Shown here in pieces: positions 36,916 through 47,417 of a DNA stretch of 64,000 nucleotides; within the stretch, counting starts at the first letter, position 1, and every line of letters starts with the position of its first letter. The stretch spans positions 186,001-250,000 of the forward strand of contig NZ_BBMC01000005.1 of assembly GCF_000971255.1 (NCBI RefSeq). Direction: 5' to 3'. The stretch comes from Demequina rhizosphaerae (GTDB lineage Bacteria; Actinomycetota; Actinomycetes; Actinomycetales; Demequinaceae). Under the pieces are notes generated by a model that was not told where the DNA came from, made no database searches, and saw nothing but the letters and a program-made list of their open reading frames with translations. Position numbers and translations under genes: made by a program.

Positions 36916-37860
36916 CTACGCGTCCGCGCCGCCCGCGCCGGGGGACGATGCGGCGGCGGGCTCGAACACGACGACGGGCTTGGCGCGGCCCGCCTTGGGC
37001 TCGACGATGGCGACCGCGCGCGGTCCGGGCGCGATCGCGACGGTCGGGCCGTCGGGCCGCGCGTCGATCCACTGGCCGAAGCCGAGAGCGGTGGCGTCCC
37101 GCTCGGACACGTCGAGCACCGGGAGCGTGGCCGCGGCGGCCTCGGCGAGCCCCACGCGGGGCAGCGGCTCGCCGGACTCCACGACCGCGCCGAGATCCTC
37201 GAGCGTGCGCGCGAGGTCGAGCCCGATGCCGCCCACGCGCGTGCGGCGCAGCGCGGTGAGGTGCCCGCCGACGCCGAGCGCGGCGCCGAGGTCGCGCGCG
37301 AGCGCCCGGACGTACGTGCCCGAGGACACGTCGACGCGGACGTCGAGGTCCACCACCGCATCGTGCCGACGCACGTCGACCACGTCGAAGCGCGACACGG
37401 TGACGGGCCGCTCGGGGAGCTCGACTTCCTCTCCCCCGCGGACGCGCGCGTACGCGCGCTTGCCGTCGACCTTGATCGCGCTCACGGCGCTGGGCCGCTG
37501 GAGGATGTCGCCCGTGAGGCGGACGACCGCGGAACGGATGGCCTCGTCCGTGACCGTGGACGCGTCCACGGTCGCGGTGACCTCTCCCTCCGCGTCGTCC
37601 GTCACGGTCGACTGCCCGAGCCGGATGGTGGCGTCGTACGCCTTGTCGTGCCCGACGATGTACGTGAGCAGCTTGGTCGCACGACCGATGCCGACGACGA
37701 GCACGCCCGTCGCCATGGGGTCGAGCGTGCCGGCGTGGCCGACCTTGGAGGTCTGGGCCAGGCGCCGGACACGCGCGACCACGTCGTGGGACGTCCAGCC
37801 CTGAGGCTTGTCGATCACGACGATGCCGGGCGCCGGCTCGGGGCCGCCGCGGCGTCCCAT
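36916..37860 (-). CDS. truB: tRNA pseudouridine(55) synthase
   Basis: A 314-residue enzyme forming pseudouridine 55 in the T-loop of tRNAs. The catalytic aspartate lies in VGHAGTLDPMATG near residue 47, preceded by DKPQGWTSHDVV; the C-terminal part includes a PUA-like extension. ATG at 37860. It follows rbfA by 3 bp. The 3' end includes an exact GGGACGATGCG motif at 36942-36952, encoding part of its Ala/Ser-rich tail. Confidence 0.95.
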   Translation of the reverse strand: MGRRGGPEPAPGIVVIDKPQGWTSHDVVARVRRLAQTSKVGHAGTLDPMATGVLVVGIGRATKLLTYIVGHDKAYDATIRLGQSTVTDDAEGEVTATVDASTVTDEAIRSAVVRLTGDILQRPSAVSAIKVDGKRAYARVRGGEEVELPERPVTVSRFDVVDVRRHDAVVDLDVRVDVSSGTYVRALARDLGAALGVGGHLTALRRTRVGGIGLDLARTLEDLGAVVESGEPLPRVGLAEAAAATLPVLDVSERDATALGFGQWIDARPDGPTVAIAPGPRAVAIVEPKAGRAKPVVVFEPAAASSPGAGGADA

Positions 37861-37863
37861 CGG

Positions 37864-38307
37864 CTAGCTCTCGTCCTCGTCGGCGTCGTCCTCGGGGCGG
37901 CGGTACGGGTCCGCCTCGCCCGCGTACTGCGCGTTCTCGCGCAGCCGCTTGAGCTCCTCGTCCCGCACGTGCGCCTCGTGGAGGGCACGGTCGAGCGACG
38001 CGGCCGTCTCCGGCACGGCGTCGAGGTGGAACTCGAGCGACGGCGTGAGGCGGATGCCGAGCTGCGAGCCCACGAGGGAGCGCAGGCGGCCCTTGGCCTT
38101 CTGCAGCGCCTTCGCGGCGTCCTCACGCTCGGCATCCCCGCCCAGCACGGTGTAGAACACGGACGCCTGCTGGAGGTCGCCGGTGACGCGCACATCGGTC
38201 ACCGTGACGAACCCCAGCCGCGGGTCCTTGATCTCGGTCTGGAGCGCGCGGGCGACGATCTTCTTGATCGTGCCCGCGAGCTTCAGAGCCCTCGCCTTGT
38301 CAGCCAT
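37864..38307 (-). CDS. rbfA: 30S ribosome-binding factor A
   Basis: A 147-residue RbfA with the KH-like fold landmarks DPRLGFVTVTDVRVTGDLQQA and a longer acidic C-terminus typical of actinobacteria. It assists 16S rRNA maturation. ATG at 38307 shares its first base with the infB stop (TGATG). Confidence 0.93.
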   Translation of the reverse strand: MADKARALKLAGTIKKIVARALQTEIKDPRLGFVTVTDVRVTGDLQQASVFYTVLGGDAEREDAAKALQKAKGRLRSLVGSQLGIRLTPSLEFHLDAVPETAASLDRALHEAHVRDEELKRLRENAQYAGEADPYRRPEDDADEDES

Positions 38308-41042
38308 CAGGACCTCGGGATCTCGACCATCTCGAAGGTCTCGATGATGTCGCCGACCTGGATGTCGTTGAACTTGCCGAGGCCGATACCGCACTCGTAG
38401 CCGTCGCGCACCTCGGTGGCGTCGTCCTTGAAGCGGCGCAGCGTCTCGATCGTCGGCTCGCCGATGACCACGCCGTTGCGCACGACCTTCGCCTTGGCGT
38501 TGCGGCGGATGACACCGGTGCGCACGAGCGAACCGGCGATGTTGCCGAACTTGGACGAACGGAAGATCTCCATGATCTCCGCGCCACCGACCTGCTTCTC
38601 CTCGAACTCCGGCTTGAGCATGCCCTTGAGCGAGGCCTCGACGTCCTCGAGCGCGCGGTAGATGACCGAGTAGAAGCGCATGTCCACGCCCTCGCGGTCC
38701 GCGAGCTCCTGGACGCGCTCGGCCGGACGCACGTTGAAGCCGAGGATGATCGCGTTGTCGACCGTCGCGAGGTTGACGTCGTTCTGCGTCACCGCACCGA
38801 CACCGCGGTGGATGATGCGCAGGTCGACCTCGTCGCCCACGTCGATCTGGAGCAGCGCGTCCTCGAGGGCCTCGACGGCACCGGACACGTCACCCTTGAT
38901 GATGAGGTTGAGGGTGTCCACCTTGCCCTCCTCGAGGGCCTTGTTGAAGTCCTCGAGGGAGATGCGCTTGCGACGCTTGGCCAGCTGGGCGGCACGCTCG
39001 GCGGCCTCACGCTTCTCGGCGATCTGACGCGCGGTGCGGTCGTCGTCGGCCACCAGGAAGGTGTCGCCGGCGCGGGGCACCGAGGTCAGGCCGATGACCA
39101 TGACCGGACGCGCCGGCGTGGCCTCGGAGACCTGGTTGTCGTGCTCGTCGAACATCGCTCGGACGCGGCCGTAGGCCGTTCCCGCGACGATGGCGTCGCC
39201 GACCTTCAGCGTGCCCGAGTTGACCAGGACGGTCGCCACGGCGCCGCGGCCCTTGTCGAGGTGCGCCTCGACGGCCACGCCGCGCGCGTCCTTGTTCGGG
39301 TTCGCGCGGAGGTCGAGACCCGCATCGGCGGTGAGCAGGACGGCCTCGAGGAGGCTGTCGATGCCCTTGCCCTGGAGCGCGGAGACGTCGACGAACATCG
39401 TGTCGCCGCCGTACTCCTCGGCCACCAGGTTGTACTCGGTGAGCTGCTGGCGGATCTTGGCCGGGTTCGCACCCTCCTTGTCCACCTTGTTGACCGCGAC
39501 CACGATCGGCACGTTGGCCGCCTGGGCGTGGTTGAGCGCCTCGATGGTCTGCGGCATCACGCCGTCGTCCGCCGCGACCACGAGGATCGCGATGTCGGTG
39601 ACCTTGGCACCACGGGCACGCATGGCGGTGAACGCCTCGTGACCCGGGGTGTCGATGAACGTGATGGCGCGGTCGTTGCCCTCGTGGGTCGTGTGGACCT
39701 GGTAGGCGCCGATGTGCTGGGTGATGCCGCCGGCCTCGCCGGAGATGACGTCCGCCTTGCGGATCGAGTCCAGCAGGCGGGTCTTTCCGTGGTCGACGTG
39801 ACCCATGACGGTGACGATCGGGGCGCGGGCCTCGAGCTCCTCATCGGTCTCGGCCGCAAGCTCGGCCTCGATGTCGATGTTGAAGTCCTCGAGGAGCTCG
39901 CGGTCCTCCTCCTCGGGGGACACGATCTGGATCACGTAGCCGAGCTCGCTGCCGAGGGCCTCGAAGGTGCCCTCGTCGAGCGACTGCGTCGCGGTCGCCA
40001 TCTCGCCCAGGTGGAACAGGACGGTGACGAGCGACGCGGGGTTGACGTCGATCTTCTCGGCGAAGTCCGTGAGCGTCGCGCCGCGGCGCAGGCGGATCAG
40101 GGTCGAGCCGTCGCCGCGCGGGATCTGCACGCCGCCGATCGCCGGGGCCTGCTGCTGCTCGTACTCTGCCCGCTTCGCGCGCTTCGACTTGCGACCGCGG
40201 ACGGGCTTGCCGCCTGCACGGCCGAACGCACCAGCGGTGCCGCCGCCGCGACCGCGGCCACCGGGGGCCGGACGACCGCCGGGGCCGCCGAAGCCGCCGG
40301 GACGACCCGGACCACCGGGTCCACCGGGGCCGCCCTGGCCGCCGACCGGACGCGGGCCGAAGCCGCGACCCGGGGTGCCCTGCGGGCCGCCGGGACGGGC
40401 GCCGCCGGGCGCGCCGGGACGGCCACCGCCGCCGCCGGCACCGCCGCCGCCACCGGGACGGGCACCGGGCCGGTTGGCCTGGAACGGGTTGTTGCCGCCC
40501 GGACGCGGACGCGGGCGCGGGCCCGCCGAACGGTCGCTGAACGGGTTGTTGCCGGCCGGGCGCGGGCGCGGGCGCGGCATGTCGCTGGGCAGCGGCACGT
40601 TGGGCTTCGGGGCGCCGGGCTTCGGCGCGGCCTTGGCCGCGGGCTTCTCGGCCGCGGGGGCGGCCTTCTGCTCGGACTTCTCCTCGGCCTTCGCCGGCTT
40701 CGGACCGGGGCGGGGGCCGGGCTTCGACGCCGCGGGCGCGGGGGCCGGCGCGGCGGGCTTCTCGGCGGCCGACGCGGCGGGCGCCGGCGCAGGCTTGGGG
40801 CCGGGCTTGGGGGCGCCGGGCTTGGACGCGGGCTTGGCGGCGGCGGGCTTCGCCGGCGCGGACGCCGCGGCAGGCGCGGACTTGGCCGCGGGGAAGGCCT
40901 CACGGGCCTTCCGCACCACGGGGGCCTCCAGGGTGGAGGACGGACCCTTGACGTACTCGCCAAGCTCGTTGAGCTTGCCGATCAGGTCCTTGCTCGAGAC
41001 TCCGAGCTCCTTCGCGATCTCATGGACGCGGGGCTTTGCCAC
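38307..41042 (-). CDS. infB: Translation initiation factor IF-2
   Basis: A 911-residue IF-2. An N-terminal helical domain (residues 1-50) is followed by a roughly 240-residue Pro/Ala/Gly-rich low-complexity region typical of high-G+C actinobacteria, then the GTPase core with G1 GHVDHGKT, G3 DTPGHE and G4 NKVDKE, and the C-terminal domains that bind fMet-tRNA. The start is GTG at 41042, preceded by GGAGAG. A 128-bp spacer before it contains overlapping short inverted repeats. Confidence 0.97.
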   Translation of the reverse strand: MAKPRVHEIAKELGVSSKDLIGKLNELGEYVKGPSSTLEAPVVRKAREAFPAAKSAPAAASAPAKPAAAKPASKPGAPKPGPKPAPAPAASAAEKPAAPAPAPAASKPGPRPGPKPAKAEEKSEQKAAPAAEKPAAKAAPKPGAPKPNVPLPSDMPRPRPRPAGNNPFSDRSAGPRPRPRPGGNNPFQANRPGARPGGGGGAGGGGGRPGAPGGARPGGPQGTPGRGFGPRPVGGQGGPGGPGGPGRPGGFGGPGGRPAPGGRGRGGGTAGAFGRAGGKPVRGRKSKRAKRAEYEQQQAPAIGGVQIPRGDGSTLIRLRRGATLTDFAEKIDVNPASLVTVLFHLGEMATATQSLDEGTFEALGSELGYVIQIVSPEEEDRELLEDFNIDIEAELAAETDEELEARAPIVTVMGHVDHGKTRLLDSIRKADVISGEAGGITQHIGAYQVHTTHEGNDRAITFIDTPGHEAFTAMRARGAKVTDIAILVVAADDGVMPQTIEALNHAQAANVPIVVAVNKVDKEGANPAKIRQQLTEYNLVAEEYGGDTMFVDVSALQGKGIDSLLEAVLLTADAGLDLRANPNKDARGVAVEAHLDKGRGAVATVLVNSGTLKVGDAIVAGTAYGRVRAMFDEHDNQVSEATPARPVMVIGLTSVPRAGDTFLVADDDRTARQIAEKREAAERAAQLAKRRKRISLEDFNKALEEGKVDTLNLIIKGDVSGAVEALEDALLQIDVGDEVDLRIIHRGVGAVTQNDVNLATVDNAIILGFNVRPAERVQELADREGVDMRFYSVIYRALEDVEASLKGMLKPEFEEKQVGGAEIMEIFRSSKFGNIAGSLVRTGVIRRNAKAKVVRNGVVIGEPTIETLRRFKDDATEVRDGYECGIGLGKFNDIQVGDIIETFEMVEIPRS

Positions 41043-41170
41043 TTCTCTCCTGTCTCGGCTCGCCCAAGACAGGGTCGAGCCATCGTTACGGCTGGGTGCT
41101 CATCGTGAGCTGCTCATCGCTGGGCCATGGGCTTTCATCCCGTCTGATTCGATGGTGGGCACGGTCCGCG

Positions 41171-41455
41171 CTAGCCGACCTCGAGGCCGGTGACGTCCAG
41201 CTCCGCCACGCGCAGCGCGCGTGGCAGGGCCCTTCGTCTCAGCGCCTGTGCGAGGCACTGCGGGTCGGGGTGCAGCCAGGCTCCCCGTCCCGGCAGGTTG
41301 CGACGCTCGTCGACGACCGCACGGCCGTCCACGCACGCCACCCGCACAAGGACCGACCGAGATCCCCGACCCCTGCATCCGACGCACGTCCGCACGGGTT
41401 CCTGAGGAACGGTGGCGGGGGCGCCGACGTCACGAGACGGGTCTCTCGGCTTCAC
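41171..41455 (-). CDS. ylxR: YlxR-family RNA-binding protein (DUF448)
   Basis: A 94-residue YlxR with the diagnostic RTCVGCRGRG near residues 22-31 and GRGAWLHPDPQCLAQAL. The family sits between nusA and infB and binds RNA; in some bacteria it influences RNase P or transcription. Here it follows nusA by 18 bp. Confidence 0.92.
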   Translation of the reverse strand: MKPRDPSRDVGAPATVPQEPVRTCVGCRGRGSRSVLVRVACVDGRAVVDERRNLPGRGAWLHPDPQCLAQALRRRALPRALRVAELDVTGLEVG

Positions 41456-41473
41456 CAGTCTAGCGGATCCCCG

Positions 41474-42481
41474 TCAGCGCCCGGAGCCGGCTCGCCCGGG
41501 GACGTCCGGCTGCTCGTCCGAGCGGATGTCGATGCGCCACCCCGTGAGGCGGGCGGCGAGGCGGGCGTTCTGCCCCTCCTTGCCGATGGCGAGCGACAGG
41601 TGAAAGTCCGGGACGACGACGCGGGCGGCGCGCGCCTCCTCGTCGACGACCTCGACCGACACGACGCGCGACGGCGACAGCGCGTTGCCCACGAAGGTCG
41701 CCGGGTCGTCGTCCCAGTCGATGATGTCGATCTTCTCGCCGCGCAGCTCGCTCATGACGGCGCGCACGCGCGAGCCCATGGGGCCGATGCACGCGCCCTT
41801 GGCGTTGACGCCGGGCACGGTCGCGCGGACCGCGAGCTTGGTGCGGTGGCCGGCCTCGCGGGCGAGGCTCATGATCTCGACGGTGCCGTCGGCGATCTCC
41901 GGAACCTCGAGCTCGAAGAGCTTGCGCACGAGCCCGGGGTGGGTGCGCGACAGCGTGATCGACGGGCCCTTGGCGCCGCGCGAGATGTCGAGGACGAAGC
42001 CCTTGAGGCGCTCGCCGTGCACGTACACCTCGGTCGGCACCTGCTCGTGCGGGGGCAGCACGGCCTCGACGTCGCCCAGGTCGACGTGGACGTTCTTGGG
42101 GTCCGAGGACTGCTGGATCACGCCGGACACGAGGCTGCCCTCGCGGCCCGCGTACTCGCCCAGCACCGCATCGTCCCCTGCCTGGCGCAGGCGCTGGAAG
42201 ATGACCTGCCGCGCGGTGGAGGTCGCGATGCGGCCGAAGTCGGCCGGGGTGTGGTCGAACTCGGGCAGGTCGGCGGGGTCCTGGCCCTCCTCGGGCTCCT
42301 CGCGGGCCATGATCGTCACCTTGCCGGTGACGCGGTCGAGGTGCGCGCGGGCGTGCCGGTAGGCGCCCGGCGTCTTGTGGTACGCGGAGACGAGCGCCTG
42401 CTCGATCGCGTCGACAAGCACGTCCAGACGGATGTCCTTCTCGCGCTCGAGGCCCCGCAGGGCCTGCATGTCGATGTCCAT
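41474..42481 (-). CDS. nusA: Transcription termination/antitermination protein NusA
   Basis: A 335-residue NusA of the short actinobacterial type: N-terminal RNA-polymerase-binding domain, S1 domain (about residues 110-180) and two KH domains ([18 protein letters not shown] and [20 protein letters not shown]). No C-terminal acidic repeats. ATG at 42481, 3 bp from the rimP stop. Confidence 0.96.
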   Translation of the reverse strand: MDIDMQALRGLEREKDIRLDVLVDAIEQALVSAYHKTPGAYRHARAHLDRVTGKVTIMAREEPEEGQDPADLPEFDHTPADFGRIATSTARQVIFQRLRQAGDDAVLGEYAGREGSLVSGVIQQSSDPKNVHVDLGDVEAVLPPHEQVPTEVYVHGERLKGFVLDISRGAKGPSITLSRTHPGLVRKLFELEVPEIADGTVEIMSLAREAGHRTKLAVRATVPGVNAKGACIGPMGSRVRAVMSELRGEKIDIIDWDDDPATFVGNALSPSRVVSVEVVDEEARAARVVVPDFHLSLAIGKEGQNARLAARLTGWRIDIRSDEQPDVPGRAGSGR

Positions 42482-42484
42482 GTC

Positions 42485-42952
42485 CTAGTTCTCTCCCAGC
42501 CTCTTGAGCTCCACGACGATGCGACCGTCCGTGACCTCGCCGAGCGGCACACGCCGCTCCTCGCCGTCGACGTCGAGCACCAGCTCGTCCCCGTCGACGT
42601 CGGTGAGGCGTCCCTGGAGCGTGCCGTCCGCGAGGCGCAGCGCCAGCATGCGCGTCCGTGCGCGCAGGAAGTGGCGGCGCTCGGTGAGGACGCGGTCGGT
42701 TCCGGGGGTCGAGACCTCGAGGACGTACGGCGTGGAGGGCACGTTCGCCTCGTCGAGCGCGGCGCCGATGCGGCGGGAGGCCTCGGCGACGGCGTCCAGG
42801 TCGGCGCTGCCGACCTCGGTCTCCGGCAGGTCGACGGTGACGAGCACGCGCGAGCGCTTGCCCGCGGCCGTGACGTCCACCCCCTCGACGACGAGTCCTG
42901 CGGCCTCGGCCTCCGGCGCGGCGAGCTCGATGATGCGGCTCGTGATGTCCAT
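42485..42952 (-). CDS. rimP: Ribosome maturation factor RimP
   Basis: A 155-residue RimP, needed for 30S assembly. It has the PYVLEVSTPGTDRVL and HFLRARTRM landmarks. I chose the ATG at 42952 because a GGGAGG ribosome-binding site lies 7 nt upstream; an ATG 60 bp further upstream has none. It begins the rimP-nusA-ylxR-infB-rbfA-truB-ribF cluster and is divergent from the lipoprotein gene, so a promoter must lie in the roughly 85 bp between. Confidence 0.93.
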   Translation of the reverse strand: MDITSRIIELAAPEAEAAGLVVEGVDVTAAGKRSRVLVTVDLPETEVGSADLDAVAEASRRIGAALDEANVPSTPYVLEVSTPGTDRVLTERRHFLRARTRMLALRLADGTLQGRLTDVDGDELVLDVDGEERRVPLGEVTDGRIVVELKRLGEN

Positions 42953-43037
42953 GGCATCGCCTCCCACGCGCGGCGCGCGCTCCGTTGCTGAAATTCGGTC
43001 GAGGGACATTCTAGGACCCTCGCGGGGGCGTGTCATG

Positions 43038-43991
43038 ATGGCGCCCATGGCGCCGCTCCCCTCCCGCGTGATCCGCGCGGTCGCGGCCGCCGGGGCGGCC
43101 ACGGTGCTGCTCACCGCGTGCTCGTGGCGCGTCGAGACGCCGCCGATCCCGTCACGCACCCCCACGCCCACCGTGGTCCTGCGCGACGAGGCGGCGCTGC
43201 GCGAGCAGGCCGTCGTCGACGCCGCGGACTCCACCGACCTCGGCGTGATCGAGTCCGGGCTCGCTCCCGAGCGGCTCGCGGCCCTGGGCGGCGTCTACGT
43301 CGAGTACCCGTCCGCCTCCCCCGAGCCCGACACGACCGTCTCCGCGGCGCCGTCGCTCGACGCGGCGGTCCAGGACGCGATCGACGAGGCGCTCGCCGCC
43401 GCCGACGCCGCCACCGAGGACGATCCGGGGCTCGCCGCGATGCTGCGCTCGATCGCGCTGTCCCACTCGCTCGCGGTCGCCGCACCCGGCGTCGCCGGGG
43501 CCGCGCCCGCCGAGCGCGCCATGCCCGGCGTCGGGGACGAGGCGACGGGCCCGTGGACGCCGACGGAGGACACCGCGGTCGACGGGAACACCCTCGCCGC
43601 GCTCGCCGTGGCGCACGACCGCGCCTCGTTCGCGTACGAGGTGGCGGCCGCGCGCGCGAGCGGCAAGGAGCGCACGCGGGCGCTCACGCGCTCGCGCCTG
43701 CACGATGCGCGCGCCGAGGCGCTGCTGGCCCTCCCGGGCGTCGACGACCTGCGGGAGCCGCTGTACGAAGTGCCGCCCGCGGGCACCGAGACGCGCAAGG
43801 CCCGTGCCGCCACCGAGCGGGCGGTCGAGGTCGAGCTCGCGGAGTCCTACGCCGCGCTGATCGACGGCGCGGCGCCCGACGACGTGCCGTGGGTGCTCAA
43901 CGCCTCGTACGACGCGTGGATGCGCGCCGCCGCGCTCGCCGGCTTCGACCTGGGCTCGCTCCCGGCGCTGCCGGGGCTCAGCGTCTCCTGA
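43038..43991 (+). CDS. DUF4439-type ferritin-like lipoprotein
   Basis: A 317-residue protein with a signal peptide ending in a lipobox-like LLTAC (C28). A proline/threonine-rich stretch is followed by alanine-rich helices; the C-terminal half (AHDRASFAYEVAAARASG to WMRAAALAGF) has the four-helix pattern of DUF4439, a ferritin-like domain often encoded between rimP and proS in actinobacteria. Several ATGs (43035, 43038, 43047) are possible starts; none has a clear ribosome-binding site. It converges with proS. Confidence 0.75.
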   Translation: MAPMAPLPSRVIRAVAAAGAATVLLTACSWRVETPPIPSRTPTPTVVLRDEAALREQAVVDAADSTDLGVIESGLAPERLAALGGVYVEYPSASPEPDTTVSAAPSLDAAVQDAIDEALAAADAATEDDPGLAAMLRSIALSHSLAVAAPGVAGAAPAERAMPGVGDEATGPWTPTEDTAVDGNTLAALAVAHDRASFAYEVAAARASGKERTRALTRSRLHDARAEALLALPGVDDLREPLYEVPPAGTETRKARAATERAVEVELAESYAALIDGAAPDDVPWVLNASYDAWMRAAALAGFDLGSLPALPGLSVS

Positions 43992-44020
43992 CCCGAGCAC
44001 CCGAGCACCTCTCCACACAC

Positions 44021-44058
44021 GCGCGACCGTCCCCCGCCCGGGGCCCGGCGTGTCGCGC
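44021..44058. terminator. Possible bidirectional terminator between the DUF4439 gene and proS
   Basis: A 7-bp inverted repeat (44021-44027 with 44052-44058) with additional GC-rich pairing inside its loop, in the 149-bp convergent gap. Confidence 0.4.
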
Positions 44059-44099
44059 GCAACACGCCGGGGATCCCCCCTCCCTGCGCCGGGTGGCGT

Positions 44100-44136
44100 G
44101 TGGAGGGGTGTCCGGATCGCGTGGAGGGGTCTCCGG
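44100..44136. repeat. Two-copy direct repeat next to the proS stop
   Basis: A 16-bp unit at 44100-44115 recurs at 44121-44136 with one difference (21-bp period), between the convergent ends of the DUF4439 gene and proS. Confidence 0.6.
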
Positions 44137-44140
44137 CGGG

Positions 44141-45943
44141 TCAGCCGTCCAGCGCCTCCCGGACGCGGGCGACCACGGCGGCCGCCGCATCGTCCACCGG
44201 CAGCGCCTCGCTCGTGCCCGCCGCGCGGACCTTGAGCTCGACGGTGCCCTCCGCGAGGCCGCGGCCGACCACGAGGATGAACGGGGCGCCGATGAGCTCG
44301 GCGTCCTTGAACTTCACGCCGGGCGAGACCTTGAAGCGGTCGTCGTAGCAGACCTCGACGCCCGCGGCCTCGAGCTCCGCGGCCAGGCCGCCGGCGGCCT
44401 CGAAGACCGCCGCGTCCTTGCCTGTCGCGACCACGTGCACCTGGTACGGCGCGACCTGGATGGGCCAGGACAGGCCCAGCTCGTCGTGGTTGTTCTCCGC
44501 GAGCAGCGCGACGGCGCGGGTGACGCCGATGCCGTACGAGCCCATGGTGACGACCTGCTGCTTGCCGTTCTCGTCGAGCACCCGCAGGTCGAGCGCCTCG
44601 GCGTACTTGCGGCCCAGCTGGAAGATGTGGCCGATCTCGACGCCGCGCGCGAGCTCGAGCGGACCCGAGCCGTCGGGGGCCTCGTCGCCGTCGCGCACGT
44701 CGGCGGCCTCGATGGTGCCGTCGCCCACGAAGTCGCGGCCCATGACGAGGTCGAAGACGTGCTTGCCGTGCTCGTTGGCGCCGGTGATCCAGCGGGTGCC
44801 GGGGACGATGCGCGGGTCGAGCATGTACGGGATGGTCGCGTCGTCCTCGGAGAGGAACGCCACCTCCGCCGGGCGGGCCTGCGGGCCGAGCACGCCGGGG
44901 CCGATGTAGCCCTTGACCAGCTCGGGGTGGGTCTTGAGGTCGTCCTCGTTCGCGGCTTCGACCGTCGCCGGGGCGAGCGCCGCCTCGAGGCGGGTCATGT
45001 CGACGTCGCGGTCGCCGGGCACGCCGATGACGAGCAGCCCGCGCTCGCCCTCGGGGTTGGTCGCGGCGATCACCACGTTCTTGAGGGTGTCCGCGGCGGT
45101 CCAGGCGCGGTCCTCGCGCGGGTGGTGGGCGTTGGCGGAGGCGACCAGCGTGTCGATCGTCGGGGTGTCGGGAGTGTCCTCGACGTGCGCGGCGGGCGCA
45201 TCGGCCCAGTCGATCGCGGCGGGCGCCGGGGTGGTGACGGCCTCGACGTTGGCGGCGTAGCCGCCGGGCGAGCGCACGAAGGTGTCCTCGCCGACCTCGG
45301 TGGGCGACAGGAACTCCTCCGACCTCGAGCCGCCCATCGCGCCCGACTGCGCCTGCACGATCACGTACTCGAGGCCCAGGCGGTCGAAGATGCGGATGTA
45401 GGCCGCGCGCTGCGCCGCGTACGACGCGTCGAGGCCCTCGTCCGAGATGTCGAAGCTGTACGAGTCCTTCATGATGAACTCGCGGCCGCGCAGCAGGCCC
45501 GCACGGGGACGCGCCTCGTCGCGGTACTTCGTCTGGATCTGGTAGATCGTCAGCGGCAGGTCCTTGTAGCTGCTGTAGAGGTCCTTGACCAGCAGCGTGA
45601 ACATCTCCTCGTGCGTGGGCGCGAGCAGGTAGTCGCCGCCCTTGCGGTCGTGGAGGCGGAAGAGGTTGGGGCCGTACTCGGTCCAGCGGCCGGTCGCCTC
45701 GTAGGGCTCGCGCGGCAGCAGCGCCGGGAAGTGCACCTCCTGGCCGCCGGCGGCGTCCATCTCCTCGCGGACGATCGCCTCGACCTTCGCGAGCACCTTG
45801 AGGCCCAGCGGCAGCCAGGTGTAGATGCCGGGGGCGGCGCGGCGGATGTAGCCGGCGCGGACGAGCAGCTGGTGCGACGCGACCTCGGCGTCGGCGGGGT
45901 TCTCGCGCAGGGTGCGCAGGAAGAGCGTGGACATGCGAAGCAT
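44141..45943 (-). CDS. proS: Prolyl-tRNA synthetase
   Basis: A 600-residue class II synthetase of the bacterial type with an editing insertion. Motif 1 to 3 regions are visible ([39 protein letters not shown], then [16 protein letters not shown]), with the INS editing domain between about 225 and 385 and the C-terminal anticodon-binding domain. ATG at 45943, alternative ATG at 45934. It lies 52 bp downstream of the first SLH gene; in related genomes the neighbour is the GNAT gene now found beyond the SLH cluster. Confidence 0.97.
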   Translation of the reverse strand: MLRMSTLFLRTLRENPADAEVASHQLLVRAGYIRRAAPGIYTWLPLGLKVLAKVEAIVREEMDAAGGQEVHFPALLPREPYEATGRWTEYGPNLFRLHDRKGGDYLLAPTHEEMFTLLVKDLYSSYKDLPLTIYQIQTKYRDEARPRAGLLRGREFIMKDSYSFDISDEGLDASYAAQRAAYIRIFDRLGLEYVIVQAQSGAMGGSRSEEFLSPTEVGEDTFVRSPGGYAANVEAVTTPAPAAIDWADAPAAHVEDTPDTPTIDTLVASANAHHPREDRAWTAADTLKNVVIAATNPEGERGLLVIGVPGDRDVDMTRLEAALAPATVEAANEDDLKTHPELVKGYIGPGVLGPQARPAEVAFLSEDDATIPYMLDPRIVPGTRWITGANEHGKHVFDLVMGRDFVGDGTIEAADVRDGDEAPDGSGPLELARGVEIGHIFQLGRKYAEALDLRVLDENGKQQVVTMGSYGIGVTRAVALLAENNHDELGLSWPIQVAPYQVHVVATGKDAAVFEAAGGLAAELEAAGVEVCYDDRFKVSPGVKFKDAELIGAPFILVVGRGLAEGTVELKVRAAGTSEALPVDDAAAAVVARVREALDG

Positions 45944-45995
45944 GGGGTCAAGGGTATCGGGACCGGGGCACGATGCGGTGCGGGTATCCGTCCTG

Positions 45996-47393
45996 TCACC
46001 AGGGCGTGCGCACCACGAAGCCCCCGACCCAGTGCTCGTAGCGGTAGAGCACGGTCGCAAGCTGGCGGCGCAGCGTCGGCTCGTTCGGCCGGAAGGTCCC
46101 GTCGGAGAAGCCCGAGACGATGTCGAGCTGCCCGAGCCACGCGATCGCGCGCGAGCCGCCGTCACCGCATTCGACGTCGGTGAACGAGTAGGCAGGGCAT
46201 CCGCCATCAGGCAAGGGACCAGGAACGGTGAGGACCGCCGGTCGACCCGCATACCTGTACAGCAGCTTGGCGACCATGCGCCTCGTGACGGTGCGGTTCG
46301 GCTTGAAGCTCCCGTCGTCGTAGCCCGAGGCGATCCCCGTCTGGTGGAGCCAGACCATCGCACGGTACCCGCCGTCGCCGGGCTCGATGTCGGTGAACGG
46401 AGACTCCTCGGGAAGGTCGACCTCGGGGCGACCGGCGTGCCGGTACAGCAGCTTCGCGAGGTTGCGGCGGGTCACCGTTCCTCGCGGTTCGAAGGTGCCG
46501 TCGTCGAAGCCGGACACGATCCCGACCCCGCCGGCCCAGTTGATCGCGTGGAAGCCCTTGGATGCCCCGCGCACGTCCGTGAAGCAGGTGAACGGGATCC
46601 ACTCGTCAGGGTGGTCGTTGCGCAGGCCCGCGACCGACACCGCGCGGGTGTGCGTGCCCGTCGGTGCCGCGGCGCCGCCGTACCAGCAGTCCTCACCCTC
46701 GTAGGCGGTCCAGTCCTCGCCTGTCACGAGCTCCTCGCGGGCGGCGCGCAGCAGGTACGGCTCATCCGTCTCGAGCTCGTCGAAGACCAGCGTGGTTCCC
46801 GGCGAGGCGCAGTCGACGGCGGCGGGCACGGACTCCGTCGCTCCCTCGAATCCCGCCCACGGGTACGCCGCGACGCACACGATCTCGGCGACCCCCGGCA
46901 CGGGACGCAGCGCAGGCAGCGCGACATCGACACGCAGCACGGTGAACGGCCGGGTGGTCGAGGTCGGCGCCGTCGCCTCGTCGTCGTCGACGCCGACGAC
47001 GAGGCGCGCGGGGACGGCGACGACGCCGCCGTCGGTCACCCACGATCCTGCAAGGCCTGGAATGCCCGTCACCCTCACGCGGTACTCGCCGACCGGGACG
47101 CCGTCGAACCGGTAGGCGCCGTCCTCGACGGCGGTCGACGCCACGTACTCCCCGCTCCATCTGTAGAGGTCGGCGCGGCCGTCCTCGACCACGCCGATGA
47201 TGAGGCGAGCGGCACCCGTGATGCTGGCGGCGCCGGAGAGGGCGATCCCCCCGCTCGGCGCGTCGACCGCGACCTCGACAGCCGTGTCGGTCGCAGGAGC
47301 GTCCTCGGCCGCCGCTGCCGGCGCGCCGATCGCGATCGCCACTGCGCTCAGGACGACGGCGAGCACGGCCGTGTGGCGTGAGGCTCGTGTCAT
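45996..47393 (-). CDS. Secreted S-layer-homology protein (SLH1)
   Basis: A 465-residue exported protein: signal peptide (to about residue 29), a small beta domain ([19 protein letters not shown]), an unnamed module with paired cysteines (CVAAY, later DC, then [10 protein letters not shown] and DWTAY), and three SLH repeats from about residue 275 to the end. The SLH repeats carry SGFDDGTF and [11 protein letters not shown]-type motifs and presumably bind a cell-wall polymer. The central module is shared with SLH2 and SLH3. It starts 24 bp after the SLH2 stop, so the two are probably co-transcribed. Confidence 0.88.
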   Translation of the reverse strand: MTRASRHTAVLAVVLSAVAIAIGAPAAAAEDAPATDTAVEVAVDAPSGGIALSGAASITGAARLIIGVVEDGRADLYRWSGEYVASTAVEDGAYRFDGVPVGEYRVRVTGIPGLAGSWVTDGGVVAVPARLVVGVDDDEATAPTSTTRPFTVLRVDVALPALRPVPGVAEIVCVAAYPWAGFEGATESVPAAVDCASPGTTLVFDELETDEPYLLRAAREELVTGEDWTAYEGEDCWYGGAAAPTGTHTRAVSVAGLRNDHPDEWIPFTCFTDVRGASKGFHAINWAGGVGIVSGFDDGTFEPRGTVTRRNLAKLLYRHAGRPEVDLPEESPFTDIEPGDGGYRAMVWLHQTGIASGYDDGSFKPNRTVTRRMVAKLLYRYAGRPAVLTVPGPLPDGGCPAYSFTDVECGDGGSRAIAWLGQLDIVSGFSDGTFRPNEPTLRRQLATVLYRYEHWVGGFVVRTPW

Positions 47394-47417
47394 GGGTGTC
47401 TCTCCTCGAGGCTCGGA

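Noticed and set aside
45944-45995. A terminator between SLH1 and proS
   Set aside because: The 52-bp gap has only a motif-like copy and no convincing stem, so read-through into proS cannot be excluded.
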